From contig JAUNON010000001.1 in the NCBI GenBank assembly GCA_030537145.1, positions 57,577 through 121,576 on the forward strand: DNA of 64,000 bases. Reading direction: 5' to 3'. Both the position numbers and the translations under genes were made by a program. This DNA comes from Lachnospiraceae bacterium (GTDB taxonomy: Bacteria; Bacillota; Clostridia; Lachnospirales; Lachnospiraceae). The notes below the pieces were generated by a model. That model made no database searches and was not told where the DNA came from. It saw only the letters and a program-made list of their open reading frames with translations. The number at the start of each line of letters is the position of its first letter. Position 1 is the first letter of the stretch. Shown in pieces: positions 17,643-25,173 of this stretch.

Positions 17643-18827
17643 ATGAAGATTGCAGTTGCAGGAACCGGCTATGTGGGACTGTCTAATGCCATACTGCTGT
17701 CGCAGCACAATGAGGTAGTGGCTGTGGATGTGGTGGCAGAGAAGGTCGATAGAATCAATAACAGAAAATCTCCCATTGTGGATAAGGAGATTGAGGAATA
17801 TCTTAGTACAAAGGAATTGAATCTGAGAGCCACCCTGGATGGAAAGAGCGCTTACCGAGATGCGGATTTTGTTATCATTTCCACACCGACGAATTATGAT
17901 CCAAAGAAGAATTATTTCGATACCTCCTCCGTAGAAGCGGTGATCCGGCTGGTGATGGATGAAAATCCCGATGCAATCATGGTAATTAAATCTACGGTGC
18001 CGGTGGGCTATACCCTGTCGGTCCGGGAAAAGTTCCAGTCGGAAAATATTATTTTTTCACCGGAATTTCTGCGGGAGGGAAGGGCGCTGTATGACAATCT
18101 GTATCCCTCCAGAATCATTGTGGGGGCGCCCATGGAGGATGAACGACTGGTGGAAAAGGCCCATACGTTTGCCGGCCTGCTGAAGCAGGGAGCAATCAAA
18201 GAGGAGATTCCGGTATTGTTTACGAATCCCACGGAAGCGGAGGCGGTGAAGCTGTTTGCCAATACCTATCTGGCGATGCGGGTGGCCTTTTTTAATGAAC
18301 TGGATACCTACGCAGAGGTGAGGGGTTTAAGCACACGGCAGATCATCGAAGGCATAGGACTGGATCCCAGAATTGGGAATCATTATAACAATCCCTCCTT
18401 TGGATACGGCGGCTATTGCCTGCCCAAGGATACCAAGCAGCTTCTGGCCAATTATGACCAGGTGCCCAATAATATTATGAGTGCCATCGTAGATGCCAAC
18501 CGTACCAGAAAGGACTTTATTGCGGAACGGATTTTGGAGCGCAATCCGAAGGTGGTGGGAATCTACCGGCTGACCATGAAGGCCAATTCGGACAATTTCC
18601 GTCAGTCCTCCATCCAGGGGGTTATGAAGCGGATCAAGGCGAAGGGTGTGGAAGTGGTCATCTATGAGCCCACCATGAAGGAGGATACCTTTTTCAATTC
18701 CAGAGTGATCCGTGACCTGGAGGAGTTTAAGCGGATCAGCGATGTGATCGTGGCAAACCGGTATCAGGAAGAGATCCGTGATGTGCTGGAAAAGGTATAC
18801 ACCAGAGACCTGTATTTCCGGGATTAG
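17643..18827 (+). CDS. ugd: UDP-glucose 6-dehydrogenase family protein
   Basis: 394 residues from the ATG at 17643, which has AGGAAAGG about eight bases upstream. '[20 protein letters not shown]' is the NAD-binding Rossmann start, 'STVPVGYT' is near residue 122, and '[15 protein letters not shown]' near residue 254 holds the catalytic cysteine. The family oxidises UDP-glucose (or GDP-mannose, UDP-ManNAc) to the uronic acid; UDP-glucose is the commonest substrate for this length. The product would feed a uronic-acid-containing envelope polymer made by the surrounding enzymes. Confidence 0.88.
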   Translation: MKIAVAGTGYVGLSNAILLSQHNEVVAVDVVAEKVDRINNRKSPIVDKEIEEYLSTKELNLRATLDGKSAYRDADFVIISTPTNYDPKKNYFDTSSVEAVIRLVMDENPDAIMVIKSTVPVGYTLSVREKFQSENIIFSPEFLREGRALYDNLYPSRIIVGAPMEDERLVEKAHTFAGLLKQGAIKEEIPVLFTNPTEAEAVKLFANTYLAMRVAFFNELDTYAEVRGLSTRQIIEGIGLDPRIGNHYNNPSFGYGGYCLPKDTKQLLANYDQVPNNIMSAIVDANRTRKDFIAERILERNPKVVGIYRLTMKANSDNFRQSSIQGVMKRIKAKGVEVVIYEPTMKEDTFFNSRVIRDLEEFKRISDVIVANRYQEEIRDVLEKVYTRDLYFRD

Positions 18828-18905
18828 GGCTTTTGTTCTCTCATAGAAAAGACCTTGCTGTTTTAAAGTGCGAAAGTATGCGACTTTCCTATGAGATAAA
18901 AGCCC
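18827..18905 (+). repeat. long imperfect inverted repeat after ugd
   Basis: The outer arms GGGCTTTT (18827-18834) and AAAAGCCC (18898-18905) and the inner arms TCTCATAG (18839-18846) and CTATGAGA (18888-18895) are complementary, so ~79 bases can fold into one stem. A related TCTCATA...TATGAGA pair occurs near 35737. Probably a small dispersed palindromic element or transcript end. Confidence 0.6.
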
Positions 18906-18915
18906 GTCGGGCGTT

Positions 18916-18951
18916 GATGCGCACGGATGCATAAGGTAATTGATGGCTGCG
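18916..18951 (+). repeat. dispersed palindromic repeat, family I (partial, left half)
   Basis: The string GCGCACGGATGCATAAGG followed by TAATT matches the copies at 45452 and 58431. The right arm present in those copies is not recognisable here. Confidence 0.7.
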
Positions 18952-19006
18952 AAAGAAATGAATCGGTTTTGCAGCAGCGATAATGTGAGGGTTAGAGAGG
19001 TTGGAA

Positions 19007-21457
19007 ATGGCGAAGATATCAATTATTGTGCCCATATGCAATGTGGAAAAATATCTGCCGGCGTGTCTGGAGAGCGTGCTGGAACAGACGCTGGAGGATA
19101 TCGAGATTATCTGTGTGGATGATTGCTCTTCGGACAGGAGCAGGGAGATTCTGCTGGAGTATGCCCGGAAGGATCCCAGGATCCATACCGTTTTGCATTC
19201 GGAGAATTTAAGCACGTCCCAGGCACGGAAGGACGGAGTGGCAGCATCCACTGGAAAATACATTATGTTTCTGGACGGGGACGACCGCTATACGGCGGAT
19301 GCGTGCGAGAAGGTCTGGCAGGCTATGGAAGAAAAGGGGACGGATATTCTCCAGTTCGGAACAGAGGTGGTGAATTTCGCCAATGCGCCGGAGGAACGGA
19401 TCGCACTGAACAAAAGACTGCTGGCGCCCTATTTAAAAGAGGAGCTATACGGAGACCTGATTCATGCCTGCTGGGAGGAAAAGAAGTTTGGGTTCTCTCT
19501 GTGGAACAAGGCATATTCCGGAGATCTGTGCAGAGAAGCCTTTTCCCGGGTCGAGGACGGATCCTTTCCCAAGGCGCAGGATGTTTATGCCTTTTTTGTG
19601 ATCGCCACCATGGCGCAAAACTATAGCGCCATTCCTGATGAAATTTACCGCTATAGCTTTGGGACAGGGATTACAGGGAAGTCCCAGATCGACCTGAAGC
19701 GTTTTGGGCGGATTCTGACAGAGGCGGATGTGTGTGCGGCCATGGAGCGTTATTGTGCCGCCTATGCCCCTCAGTATGAGGAGGTTCTGCAAAAGCAGAA
19801 GAAAAATTTCCTGAATGACTGCCTGAATAACTTTGTGAAGTATCTGCGTACCGATGAAAAGGAAGAAGGATTTTCGATGCTGTGCAGGGCCTGGGGCCTG
19901 GGAAATGTGATCTCCGGCATGGCCGGGCAGTACTGGTTTAATTCTTACCTGGCGGAACCGTGTATTTCCGGCAGCCCGCTGCTCCGCTATGAAAAACGGG
20001 GCGCCGGGAAAAAAACAGTGGGATTTTATTACCGGAACATCCGAAACGGGGGAGCACAGAGAGTGGTGGCGCTTCTGTGCAATATTTTATCCGGGCAGAA
20101 GGATGAAAATGGGGAGGCTCTGTATCGGGTTGTTCTGATTACGGAGGATGCTCCGGCGGAGGACGAATATGCGCTTTCTCCGGAAGTTGAGCGGTTTTTC
20201 ATTCCCAGCCGGGAGGATGCCCGCCGGGATTATCTTCCCAGATATCTTGCATGGCAGGAATTGATCGATCAATGGAACGTGGATCTGGTTGTATCCGGCA
20301 TGTGGATCGACGGGGCCACGCTTTGGGATATGATGAGCGTGAAAAGCCATCCGCATCATCCTGCATTTGTTTTGCACGCCCATTCTTTTTGCTGTGTTCC
20401 GTACCGCAGTATCGGAAATACGGCCAGCAGCCTGGCAGCTTACTACCGTCTGGCGGACGGCGTAGTAACCTTGTCAGACTGTGATAAGGCATATGCCGAG
20501 GTATTTAATCCTTACGTTGCCTGCATCATGAATCCTATTTCACTGCAGCCGGATGAAATTCTGCCGTCTCCCGGACTGGAGCATAATCTTGTATGGGTCG
20601 GAAGAATCGCCGCGGAAAAGCAGCCCTGGGATGCAGTATATATGATGGAATATCTGTTGAAGCAGGTGCCGGACGCAAAGCTTTATATGGTGGGAGACGG
20701 GGAACCGAAAATCCTGGAGGAGCTGAAGGCTCAGATCGCAGACAGCGGGCTGGAGGAGCATATTATTCTGACCGGATTTACCAACTGCGTCAGCCAGTAT
20801 TATGAGAAGGCGGCGGTTTATATTTCTACGGCGCTGTACGAGGGAGCCGGGCTGACCTTTTATGAGGCCATGTGCCATTCGCTTCCGGTGGTGAGCTATA
20901 ATATGCCCTGGCTGACCCATTTCCGCGACGGCAGAGGAATTGTAACGGTAGAACAGGGCAAGGTGGCCGATATGGCGGATGCTGCGGCAAAGCTGCTGCT
21001 GGATAAGGGATATGCAGAGCAGATGGGGAAAGAGGGCAATACGCTGATACGGGAAATGCTCAGTGAAGATACCGGCGCAAGATGGAGCCGGTTTATTCAG
21101 GAGATCGACAGGGAAGAAGCGCATACCTGCAGTGAGGGCGATTATCCTATTATTTTCCGTTATCTGGTAGAATATCAGCAGTATGGACGGGATCTCCTCC
21201 GGGAGGATCTGAATAAAAAGCTGAAGGCAGCGAATGACCGCGCAAAGACAGCCAATGAAAGGCTGAAGGCTGCAAACGATAAGCTGAAGAGGGCAAATGA
21301 AGAAAAGAAGAAACTGAATAATCAGTTAAAAAAGGCAAAACGCAGAATAAAGACACTGGAGACCTCCACCACCTTCCGGGTGGGAAAGGTAATCCTGTTT
21401 CTTCCGGTAAGCGTAAAGAAATGTATAAAAAAGCTTTTGAAAAAATTAAAAGGCTGA
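19007..21457 (+). CDS. dual-domain glycosyltransferase (GT2 + GT4) with coiled-coil tail
   Basis: 816 residues from the ATG at 19007, with AGAGAGG seven bases upstream (a TTG six bases earlier is less likely). Residues 1-~230 are a GT2 domain: 'ISIIVPICNVEKYLPACLES', 'VDDCSSDRS', 'DGDDRY'. Residues ~340-710 are a GT4/GT1-type domain: 'NGGAQRVVALL', 'LVWVGRIAAEKQPWDAV', 'MVGDGEP' and 'STALYEGAGLTFYEAM', the last holding the retaining-enzyme EX7E region. Residues ~725-785 are a charged heptad coiled coil ('AANDRAKTANERLKAANDK'). The end, 'ETSTTFRVGK...KKCIKK', resembles the tail of the 5870 gene. It could add two different linkages in sequence to one polymer. Confidence 0.85.
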   Translation: MAKISIIVPICNVEKYLPACLESVLEQTLEDIEIICVDDCSSDRSREILLEYARKDPRIHTVLHSENLSTSQARKDGVAASTGKYIMFLDGDDRYTADACEKVWQAMEEKGTDILQFGTEVVNFANAPEERIALNKRLLAPYLKEELYGDLIHACWEEKKFGFSLWNKAYSGDLCREAFSRVEDGSFPKAQDVYAFFVIATMAQNYSAIPDEIYRYSFGTGITGKSQIDLKRFGRILTEADVCAAMERYCAAYAPQYEEVLQKQKKNFLNDCLNNFVKYLRTDEKEEGFSMLCRAWGLGNVISGMAGQYWFNSYLAEPCISGSPLLRYEKRGAGKKTVGFYYRNIRNGGAQRVVALLCNILSGQKDENGEALYRVVLITEDAPAEDEYALSPEVERFFIPSREDARRDYLPRYLAWQELIDQWNVDLVVSGMWIDGATLWDMMSVKSHPHHPAFVLHAHSFCCVPYRSIGNTASSLAAYYRLADGVVTLSDCDKAYAEVFNPYVACIMNPISLQPDEILPSPGLEHNLVWVGRIAAEKQPWDAVYMMEYLLKQVPDAKLYMVGDGEPKILEELKAQIADSGLEEHIILTGFTNCVSQYYEKAAVYISTALYEGAGLTFYEAMCHSLPVVSYNMPWLTHFRDGRGIVTVEQGKVADMADAAAKLLLDKGYAEQMGKEGNTLIREMLSEDTGARWSRFIQEIDREEAHTCSEGDYPIIFRYLVEYQQYGRDLLREDLNKKLKAANDRAKTANERLKAANDKLKRANEEKKKLNNQLKKAKRRIKTLETSTTFRVGKVILFLPVSVKKCIKKLLKKLKG

Positions 21458-21512
21458 GAGCTTCGCAGAATGGCCGGGCTGTGAGACCGGATCGGGGAGA
21501 GGAATTGGAAAG

Positions 21513-21932
21513 ATGCAGACGATCAGGAAATTGTGTCTGAAATACAGAGAAATGATCAGCTATCTGATTGTGGGAGGCCTGACTACGGTAGTCAGTCTGG
21601 GCGTATATTATGGCTGTGTGCTTACCTTCTGTGATCCCGGGATTGCCTGGGAGCTGCAGGCGGCGAATATTCTTTCCTGGATTGCTGCAGTAACCTTTGC
21701 CTATTTTACGAACCGCCGTTATGTGTTCCAGAGCCGGAGCGAAAAGAAATGGAAAGAGGCGGCTAAATTTTACGTATCCCGTGCTGCCACACTGCTGATG
21801 GATATGGCATGTATGTTTTTGATGGTGACGGCGGCGGGGATAAATGATAAGATCGCCAAATTGATCGTGCAGGTGATCGTTACTGTCGCAAACTATGTAT
21901 TGAGCAAATTCCTGGTTTTTGGAAAGAAATAA
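21513..21932 (+). CDS. GtrA family membrane protein
   Basis: 139 residues with about four membrane segments. 'LIVGGLTTVVSLGVYY' at the start and 'NRRYVFQS' mid-protein are GtrA motifs. GtrA proteins are thought to help flip undecaprenyl-phosphate-linked sugars; the matching GtrB-like transferase is at 8255, twelve kilobases upstream in the same cluster. It is the last gene of the cluster, followed by a palindromic element and a strong terminator. Confidence 0.88.
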   Translation: MQTIRKLCLKYREMISYLIVGGLTTVVSLGVYYGCVLTFCDPGIAWELQAANILSWIAAVTFAYFTNRRYVFQSRSEKKWKEAAKFYVSRAATLLMDMACMFLMVTAAGINDKIAKLIVQVIVTVANYVLSKFLVFGKK

Positions 21933-21950
21933 AAGAAGCAGACGTGAAAA

Positions 21951-22029
21951 GGAGCTGTCGCAAAATCTCATTTGAAAAGCTCTGTATCTGGATACAGATC
22001 CTTTTGCTTTTCGATTTTGCGACAGCCCC
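21951..22029. repeat. dispersed inverted-repeat element, family II, copy 1 (79 bp)
   Basis: Outer arms GGAGCTGTCGCAAAATC (21951-21967) and GATTTTGCGACAGCCCC (22013-22029) pair nearly perfectly, and an inner pair TCTGTATC/GATACAGA (21981-21998) extends the hairpin. A second, longer copy is at 60864-61029. It looks like a MITE-like or transcribed hairpin element. Confidence 0.75.
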
Positions 22030-22049
22030 TTCGTGTACTTTGGTATCCG

Positions 22050-22082
22050 GGAGGGCCTGCTGTATGCAGGCCCTCCTTTTTT
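22050..22082 (+). terminator. strong intrinsic terminator of the envelope cluster
   Basis: A perfect 11-bp stem GGAGGGCCTGC (22050-22060) / GCAGGCCCTCC (22066-22076) with loop TGTAT is followed by TTTTTT. It ends transcription from gtrA and lies between convergent genes. Confidence 0.92.
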
Positions 22083-22106
22083 CCATATGTAAGCTTACCA
22101 ATCTTC

Positions 22107-23288
22107 TTATCTGGTGAAAAGAGTAAAGGTGCTGCTTGTGGGGTAGTACTGTGCATCCTGGTCATTGGTGCCCAAGTAAGTATAACGCCAGCATTCATAC
22201 AGAGACAGCTTGGAGTCACTGTTGCTATCTGCAGGAGCAGATGACAGCTTGGTTCCGGAGTAATTAAAGCCTACGCCTTTAACCAGAAGATTCGTGAACA
22301 GGCTGTAGCTGCTTGCTGCGTAGGAGTACTGATTCTTGGTGCAGGCAGTCAGAACCTGGAATTTGCTGGTGCACATTTCACCGGCCTTCGTGATGGTGTT
22401 TTCCTTTGCAAAGGCACTGATCACGTTGTCGTTAAATTCCTTTGCGCTCTTCACTGTAACCGTACCGTCTGCAGACTTGTTGATTACCGCTCCGCTGAAG
22501 CAGCTATCTAAGATTACGATAACCGTTCCGGGAACCTTCTTCAGCCAGCCGGCGAGGGTGGAGGTAGAGATGGTGTAACCATCTACAGAGCAGAGGGATC
22601 CGTTAGAGCTTCCATGTCCGCTGTAGTAGAACAGGGAAACATCGTTGCTGTCAGCAGAAGAGAATTTGCTGATCGCACTCTGCATGGTAGATGCTTTTGC
22701 ATCATAATAGGTAGATACAGAAGAGTAGCCTGTTTTCTTCAGCATACTTGCCATAGCCTGTGCATCATATTTGCATGCGGTCAGGTTAGAGGCATAGGGA
22801 TAATAATTCGTCTGTCCGATGACTACTGCACGGCGTGTTACCGGATTGGTGGAGGTAGAAGAGAGAACTCTTCCGCGCTCGTTAAAGGTATAGCGAACAC
22901 CATTCAGAGTCAGGGTACCGGTAGCTGCCCGGCCGTTGGAGTAGAAGTAATACTTCTGCCCGTTCAGCGTCTGCCAACCGGTAAGGGCACGGCCATAGGT
23001 ATTGAAGTAATAGTAATATCCGCCGATTTTCTGCCAACCGGTAAGGGCGCGTCCGTAAGGATTAAAGTAGAAGCGGTATCCGCCGATGGTCTGCCAGCCG
23101 GTCAGTTTTACTCCGTTTCTGTAGTAATAGCGGTATCCTCTGGATTCGATCCAGCCGGTATACGCTTTGGAAACGGCAGTATTGCCTGCCTGCTGAGTTG
23201 CAACGTCTGCCTGTGCCGACATAACCGGCATCAGAAGAAGCGCAAACATCAGCAAAAACGTTTTGAGCCATTTTTTAGTTGTTTTCAA
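22107..23288 (-). CDS. secreted caspase-like (C14) peptidase with cell-wall-binding repeats
   Basis: 393 residues from a TTG start at 23288-23286, chosen because AGGAGGG (23303-23297) lies eight bases upstream. Residues 1-27 are a signal peptide ending 'MSAQA'. Residues ~43-142 hold five ~20-residue aromatic repeats ('GWQTIGGYRFYFNPYGRAL') of the choline/cell-wall-binding type. Residues ~152-393 are a caspase-fold peptidase: 'RRAVVIGQTNYYPY', catalytic His225 in 'YYSGHG' and Cys263 in 'ILDSCFSG'. Such orthocaspases cut after basic residues in many bacteria; here the enzyme would act outside the cell, held on the wall. It stands alone between a terminator and its own promoter. Confidence 0.88.
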   Translation of the reverse strand: MKTTKKWLKTFLLMFALLLMPVMSAQADVATQQAGNTAVSKAYTGWIESRGYRYYYRNGVKLTGWQTIGGYRFYFNPYGRALTGWQKIGGYYYYFNTYGRALTGWQTLNGQKYYFYSNGRAATGTLTLNGVRYTFNERGRVLSSTSTNPVTRRAVVIGQTNYYPYASNLTACKYDAQAMASMLKKTGYSSVSTYYDAKASTMQSAISKFSSADSNDVSLFYYSGHGSSNGSLCSVDGYTISTSTLAGWLKKVPGTVIVILDSCFSGAVINKSADGTVTVKSAKEFNDNVISAFAKENTITKAGEMCTSKFQVLTACTKNQYSYAASSYSLFTNLLVKGVGFNYSGTKLSSAPADSNSDSKLSLYECWRYTYLGTNDQDAQYYPTSSTFTLFTR

Positions 23289-23330
23289 AATACGATCCCT
23301 CCTATGATTTTTATTTTTTCGTGTATTTTC

Positions 23331-23360
23331 ATTATATTATATTTCTTACAGTATTTACAA
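23331..23360 (-). promoter_or_regulatory. candidate promoter of the caspase-like gene
   Basis: On the minus strand, TTGTAA (23360-23355), an 18-base spacer and TATAAT (23336-23331) lie about 43 bases before the TTG start, in a very AT-rich stretch. Other registers are possible in this AT-rich run. Confidence 0.45.
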
Positions 23361-23472
23361 CTGTTTTTTTACTATTTCATAAAAAAAAGTTCACATATTT
23401 TTCACAATAAAAAGGTTTTCCAATATCTGGAAATATCCATGCAATAACATAGAAGGAATCCGATTAAAGCGG

Positions 23473-24546
23473 TTATGCGGCTGTCTTTCGCTGCTTGTAC
23501 AGAGCGGAGGCTTTGTATACCGCAAATGGAATGACCAGGCAGGCAGCCAGAACGATAAGCGGGCGGCTGTACAGGTAGGCGGAAGTCTTTGACAGGGAGA
23601 GAATTCCCTCTTCTGTATGCAGCTTGATTTTGTTTGCGGCAAGATCAATCATTTTTCCGATCATGGGATGGAAGATATACACGTAAAGGGACAGCTTCTG
23701 TCCGATAAATTCCAGTATCGGATTTCCCATCTGCGGCCTTGTAACGGAAAGGATGCACATGCTTGCCAAAGCAAGGTAGGTTCCCAGATAAAACTGTACC
23801 ACACCGATCGTTAATGTTTCGGCTACCGCAATGCCAAGACCGACGGCGATGACAAGATAATAGCAGAAAAGGGGCACACGGGAAAAGCGCCGGCGGATTT
23901 TGTCGGCGTTCAGTTTCATCAGCATTCCGAACAGGAAAAACGGAAGCGCCCGGAAAAGATAGCAGTTGAAGAAGTACAGGCGGTTGTCCGTATCATACAG
24001 AGGAATGGAGCTTGGGACGCGTATGAGATACTTCATTTCGCCCAGGTAAATGAATCCGATCCAGAGAATCACAGCCGCAGCGGCGAACCAGCGGGAAGGC
24101 TTCCGGTTATGGAAGGGGAGCATGGTAAGGTAACAGTAAATCAGAGCGCCCAGGAACCAAAGATGTCCGTAGACAAAGGGGTCGCTGGTAATTAAGAATT
24201 TTGTAAACTTATCCTTGGTAAGTACCGATGCGCTGTATTCCAGAATATCCCATTGGGGATTTATCAGATGATTCCATAGAATACAGAAGGCGGCATAGGA
24301 AAGTGCGGCAATGCAGACCAGGCGCAGCACATGCTTTATTTTGCGGCGGGTATTGTCCCGTATCAGCAGATTGCTGCTGTTGGTACAGAAAAATCCGGAT
24401 ACAAAGAAAAAGTAAGGGACAGCAAAGGTGCACAGAGGCTTAAAGCAGACACCCATGGTATCCGGAAAATTAAAGTGTATCAGCACGACGGCCATACAGG
24501 CCAGTCCTTTTATGGTATCAATCATTCTGTAGCGGACTTTTTCCAT
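23473..24546 (-). CDS. acyltransferase 3 family membrane protein
   Basis: 357 residues with about ten membrane segments. The N-terminus 'RMIDTIKGLACMAVVLIHF' holds the conserved Arg/Asp and His of the OafA/YrhL acyltransferase 3 family, and 'FFFVSGFF' follows. Members O-acetylate or succinylate sugars of envelope polymers using acyl-CoA. The ATG at 24546 has AGAAAGGAAA upstream. It overlaps a 57-residue ORF by 25 bases in another frame. The substrate may be the polymer made by the cluster upstream (inference). Confidence 0.85.
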   Translation of the reverse strand: MEKVRYRMIDTIKGLACMAVVLIHFNFPDTMGVCFKPLCTFAVPYFFFVSGFFCTNSSNLLIRDNTRRKIKHVLRLVCIAALSYAAFCILWNHLINPQWDILEYSASVLTKDKFTKFLITSDPFVYGHLWFLGALIYCYLTMLPFHNRKPSRWFAAAAVILWIGFIYLGEMKYLIRVPSSIPLYDTDNRLYFFNCYLFRALPFFLFGMLMKLNADKIRRRFSRVPLFCYYLVIAVGLGIAVAETLTIGVVQFYLGTYLALASMCILSVTRPQMGNPILEFIGQKLSLYVYIFHPMIGKMIDLAANKIKLHTEEGILSLSKTSAYLYSRPLIVLAACLVIPFAVYKASALYKQRKTAA

Positions 24547-24695
24547 TTTGTAATTTCCTTTCTTTCTTCCGGTGTGCGGCGTATTTGGGAAACACGGCTT
24601 TTTCTGCTGATCCAGCTTCTGCGATCCAGTTCCGAATCATAGAAATTCAACGTTTCATCCGTATATTTTATCAGTTCAGATCCTTGCCTATTCAT
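24522..24695 (-). CDS. small ORF of 57 residues, unknown
   Basis: ATG at 24695-24693 overlaps the stop of the 52-residue ORF before it (ATGAATAG), and its end overlaps the start of the acyltransferase gene. The product is charged and hydrophilic ('SELIKYTDETLNFYDSELDR', 'RTPEERKEITKW'). The composition looks protein-like. It may be a real coupled peptide, or the second part of a single small gene split by a frameshift. No family recognised. Confidence 0.4.
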   Translation of the reverse strand: MNRQGSELIKYTDETLNFYDSELDRRSWISRKSRVSQIRRTPEERKEITKWKKSATE

Positions 24696-24846
24696 CCACT
24701 TCCGCAATCAGCAGCGCTTCTCTGGAAACATTCTTGTCAACGGGCTTATGAATATGGAACCGGTAGCTCACATTCCAGCTTTCCGGAAGCGGTTTGATGT
24801 GGAAGAAATCGTCTGCGTTGTGGTAATTGTGAGTTGCAGGATCCAT
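24688..24846 (-). CDS. small ORF of 52 residues, unknown
   Basis: The product begins 'MDPATHNYHNADDFFHIKP' and contains 'SWNVSYRFHIHKPVDKN', rich in aromatic and His residues. It is the first ORF after the minus-strand promoter at 24900-24872, about 20 bases from the expected transcript start, with only a weak ribosome site. Together with the next ORF it may be one frameshifted gene. Not recognised. Confidence 0.4.
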   Translation of the reverse strand: MDPATHNYHNADDFFHIKPLPESWNVSYRFHIHKPVDKNVSREALLIAEVDE

Positions 24847-24871
24847 TTTGCATTTGCCTGTAATGTTGGTT

Positions 24872-24900
24872 ATTCTAGCATACTATCCGGTGTTTTTCAA
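24872..24900 (-). promoter_or_regulatory. promoter for small ORFs and acyltransferase
   Basis: Minus strand TTGAAA (24900-24895), exactly 17 bases, then TAGAAT (24877-24872), preceded by TATGC. The same -35 and extended -10 design occurs at 5775 and 13524. The rest of 24901-25064 holds no gene I can support. Confidence 0.7.
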
Positions 24901-25064
24901 CACGCTTTGCGCTGTCTGCAAAGTGAGCCTGCACCGCAGCTTCACGCATTCTGATCCGGGAATTTTCATACAGACCACAGAAAATTATCCTGCCAGAGAG
25001 CGGGGAAGGAAACTGCAGAAAAAAAGGGAAAAAACCGAAAAGAGTAGTATCCGGCGGACATTTT

Positions 25065-25073
25065 TGCTATAAT
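25065..25073 (+). promoter_or_regulatory. extended -10 promoter for the c-di-GMP gene
   Basis: TGCTATAAT at 25065-25073, with no good -35 at the expected place (TAGTAT). It lies about 100 bases before the start at 25174. Confidence 0.55.
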
Positions 25074-25173
25074 GTATTTGATTCATAAAGAAAGTGTCCG
25101 GAGGCGGAACGGGCTCGCCGGGCGCCCGCAGCAGCGCCCCGGTTTTCAACGTATCAGAGAGAAGGAAAATGCG

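Noticed and set aside
22614-23447. Plus-strand frame of 277 codons opposite the caspase-like gene
   Set aside because: Antisense to a gene with signal peptide, repeats and catalytic motifs; its apparent repeats mirror the cell-wall repeats of the true gene.
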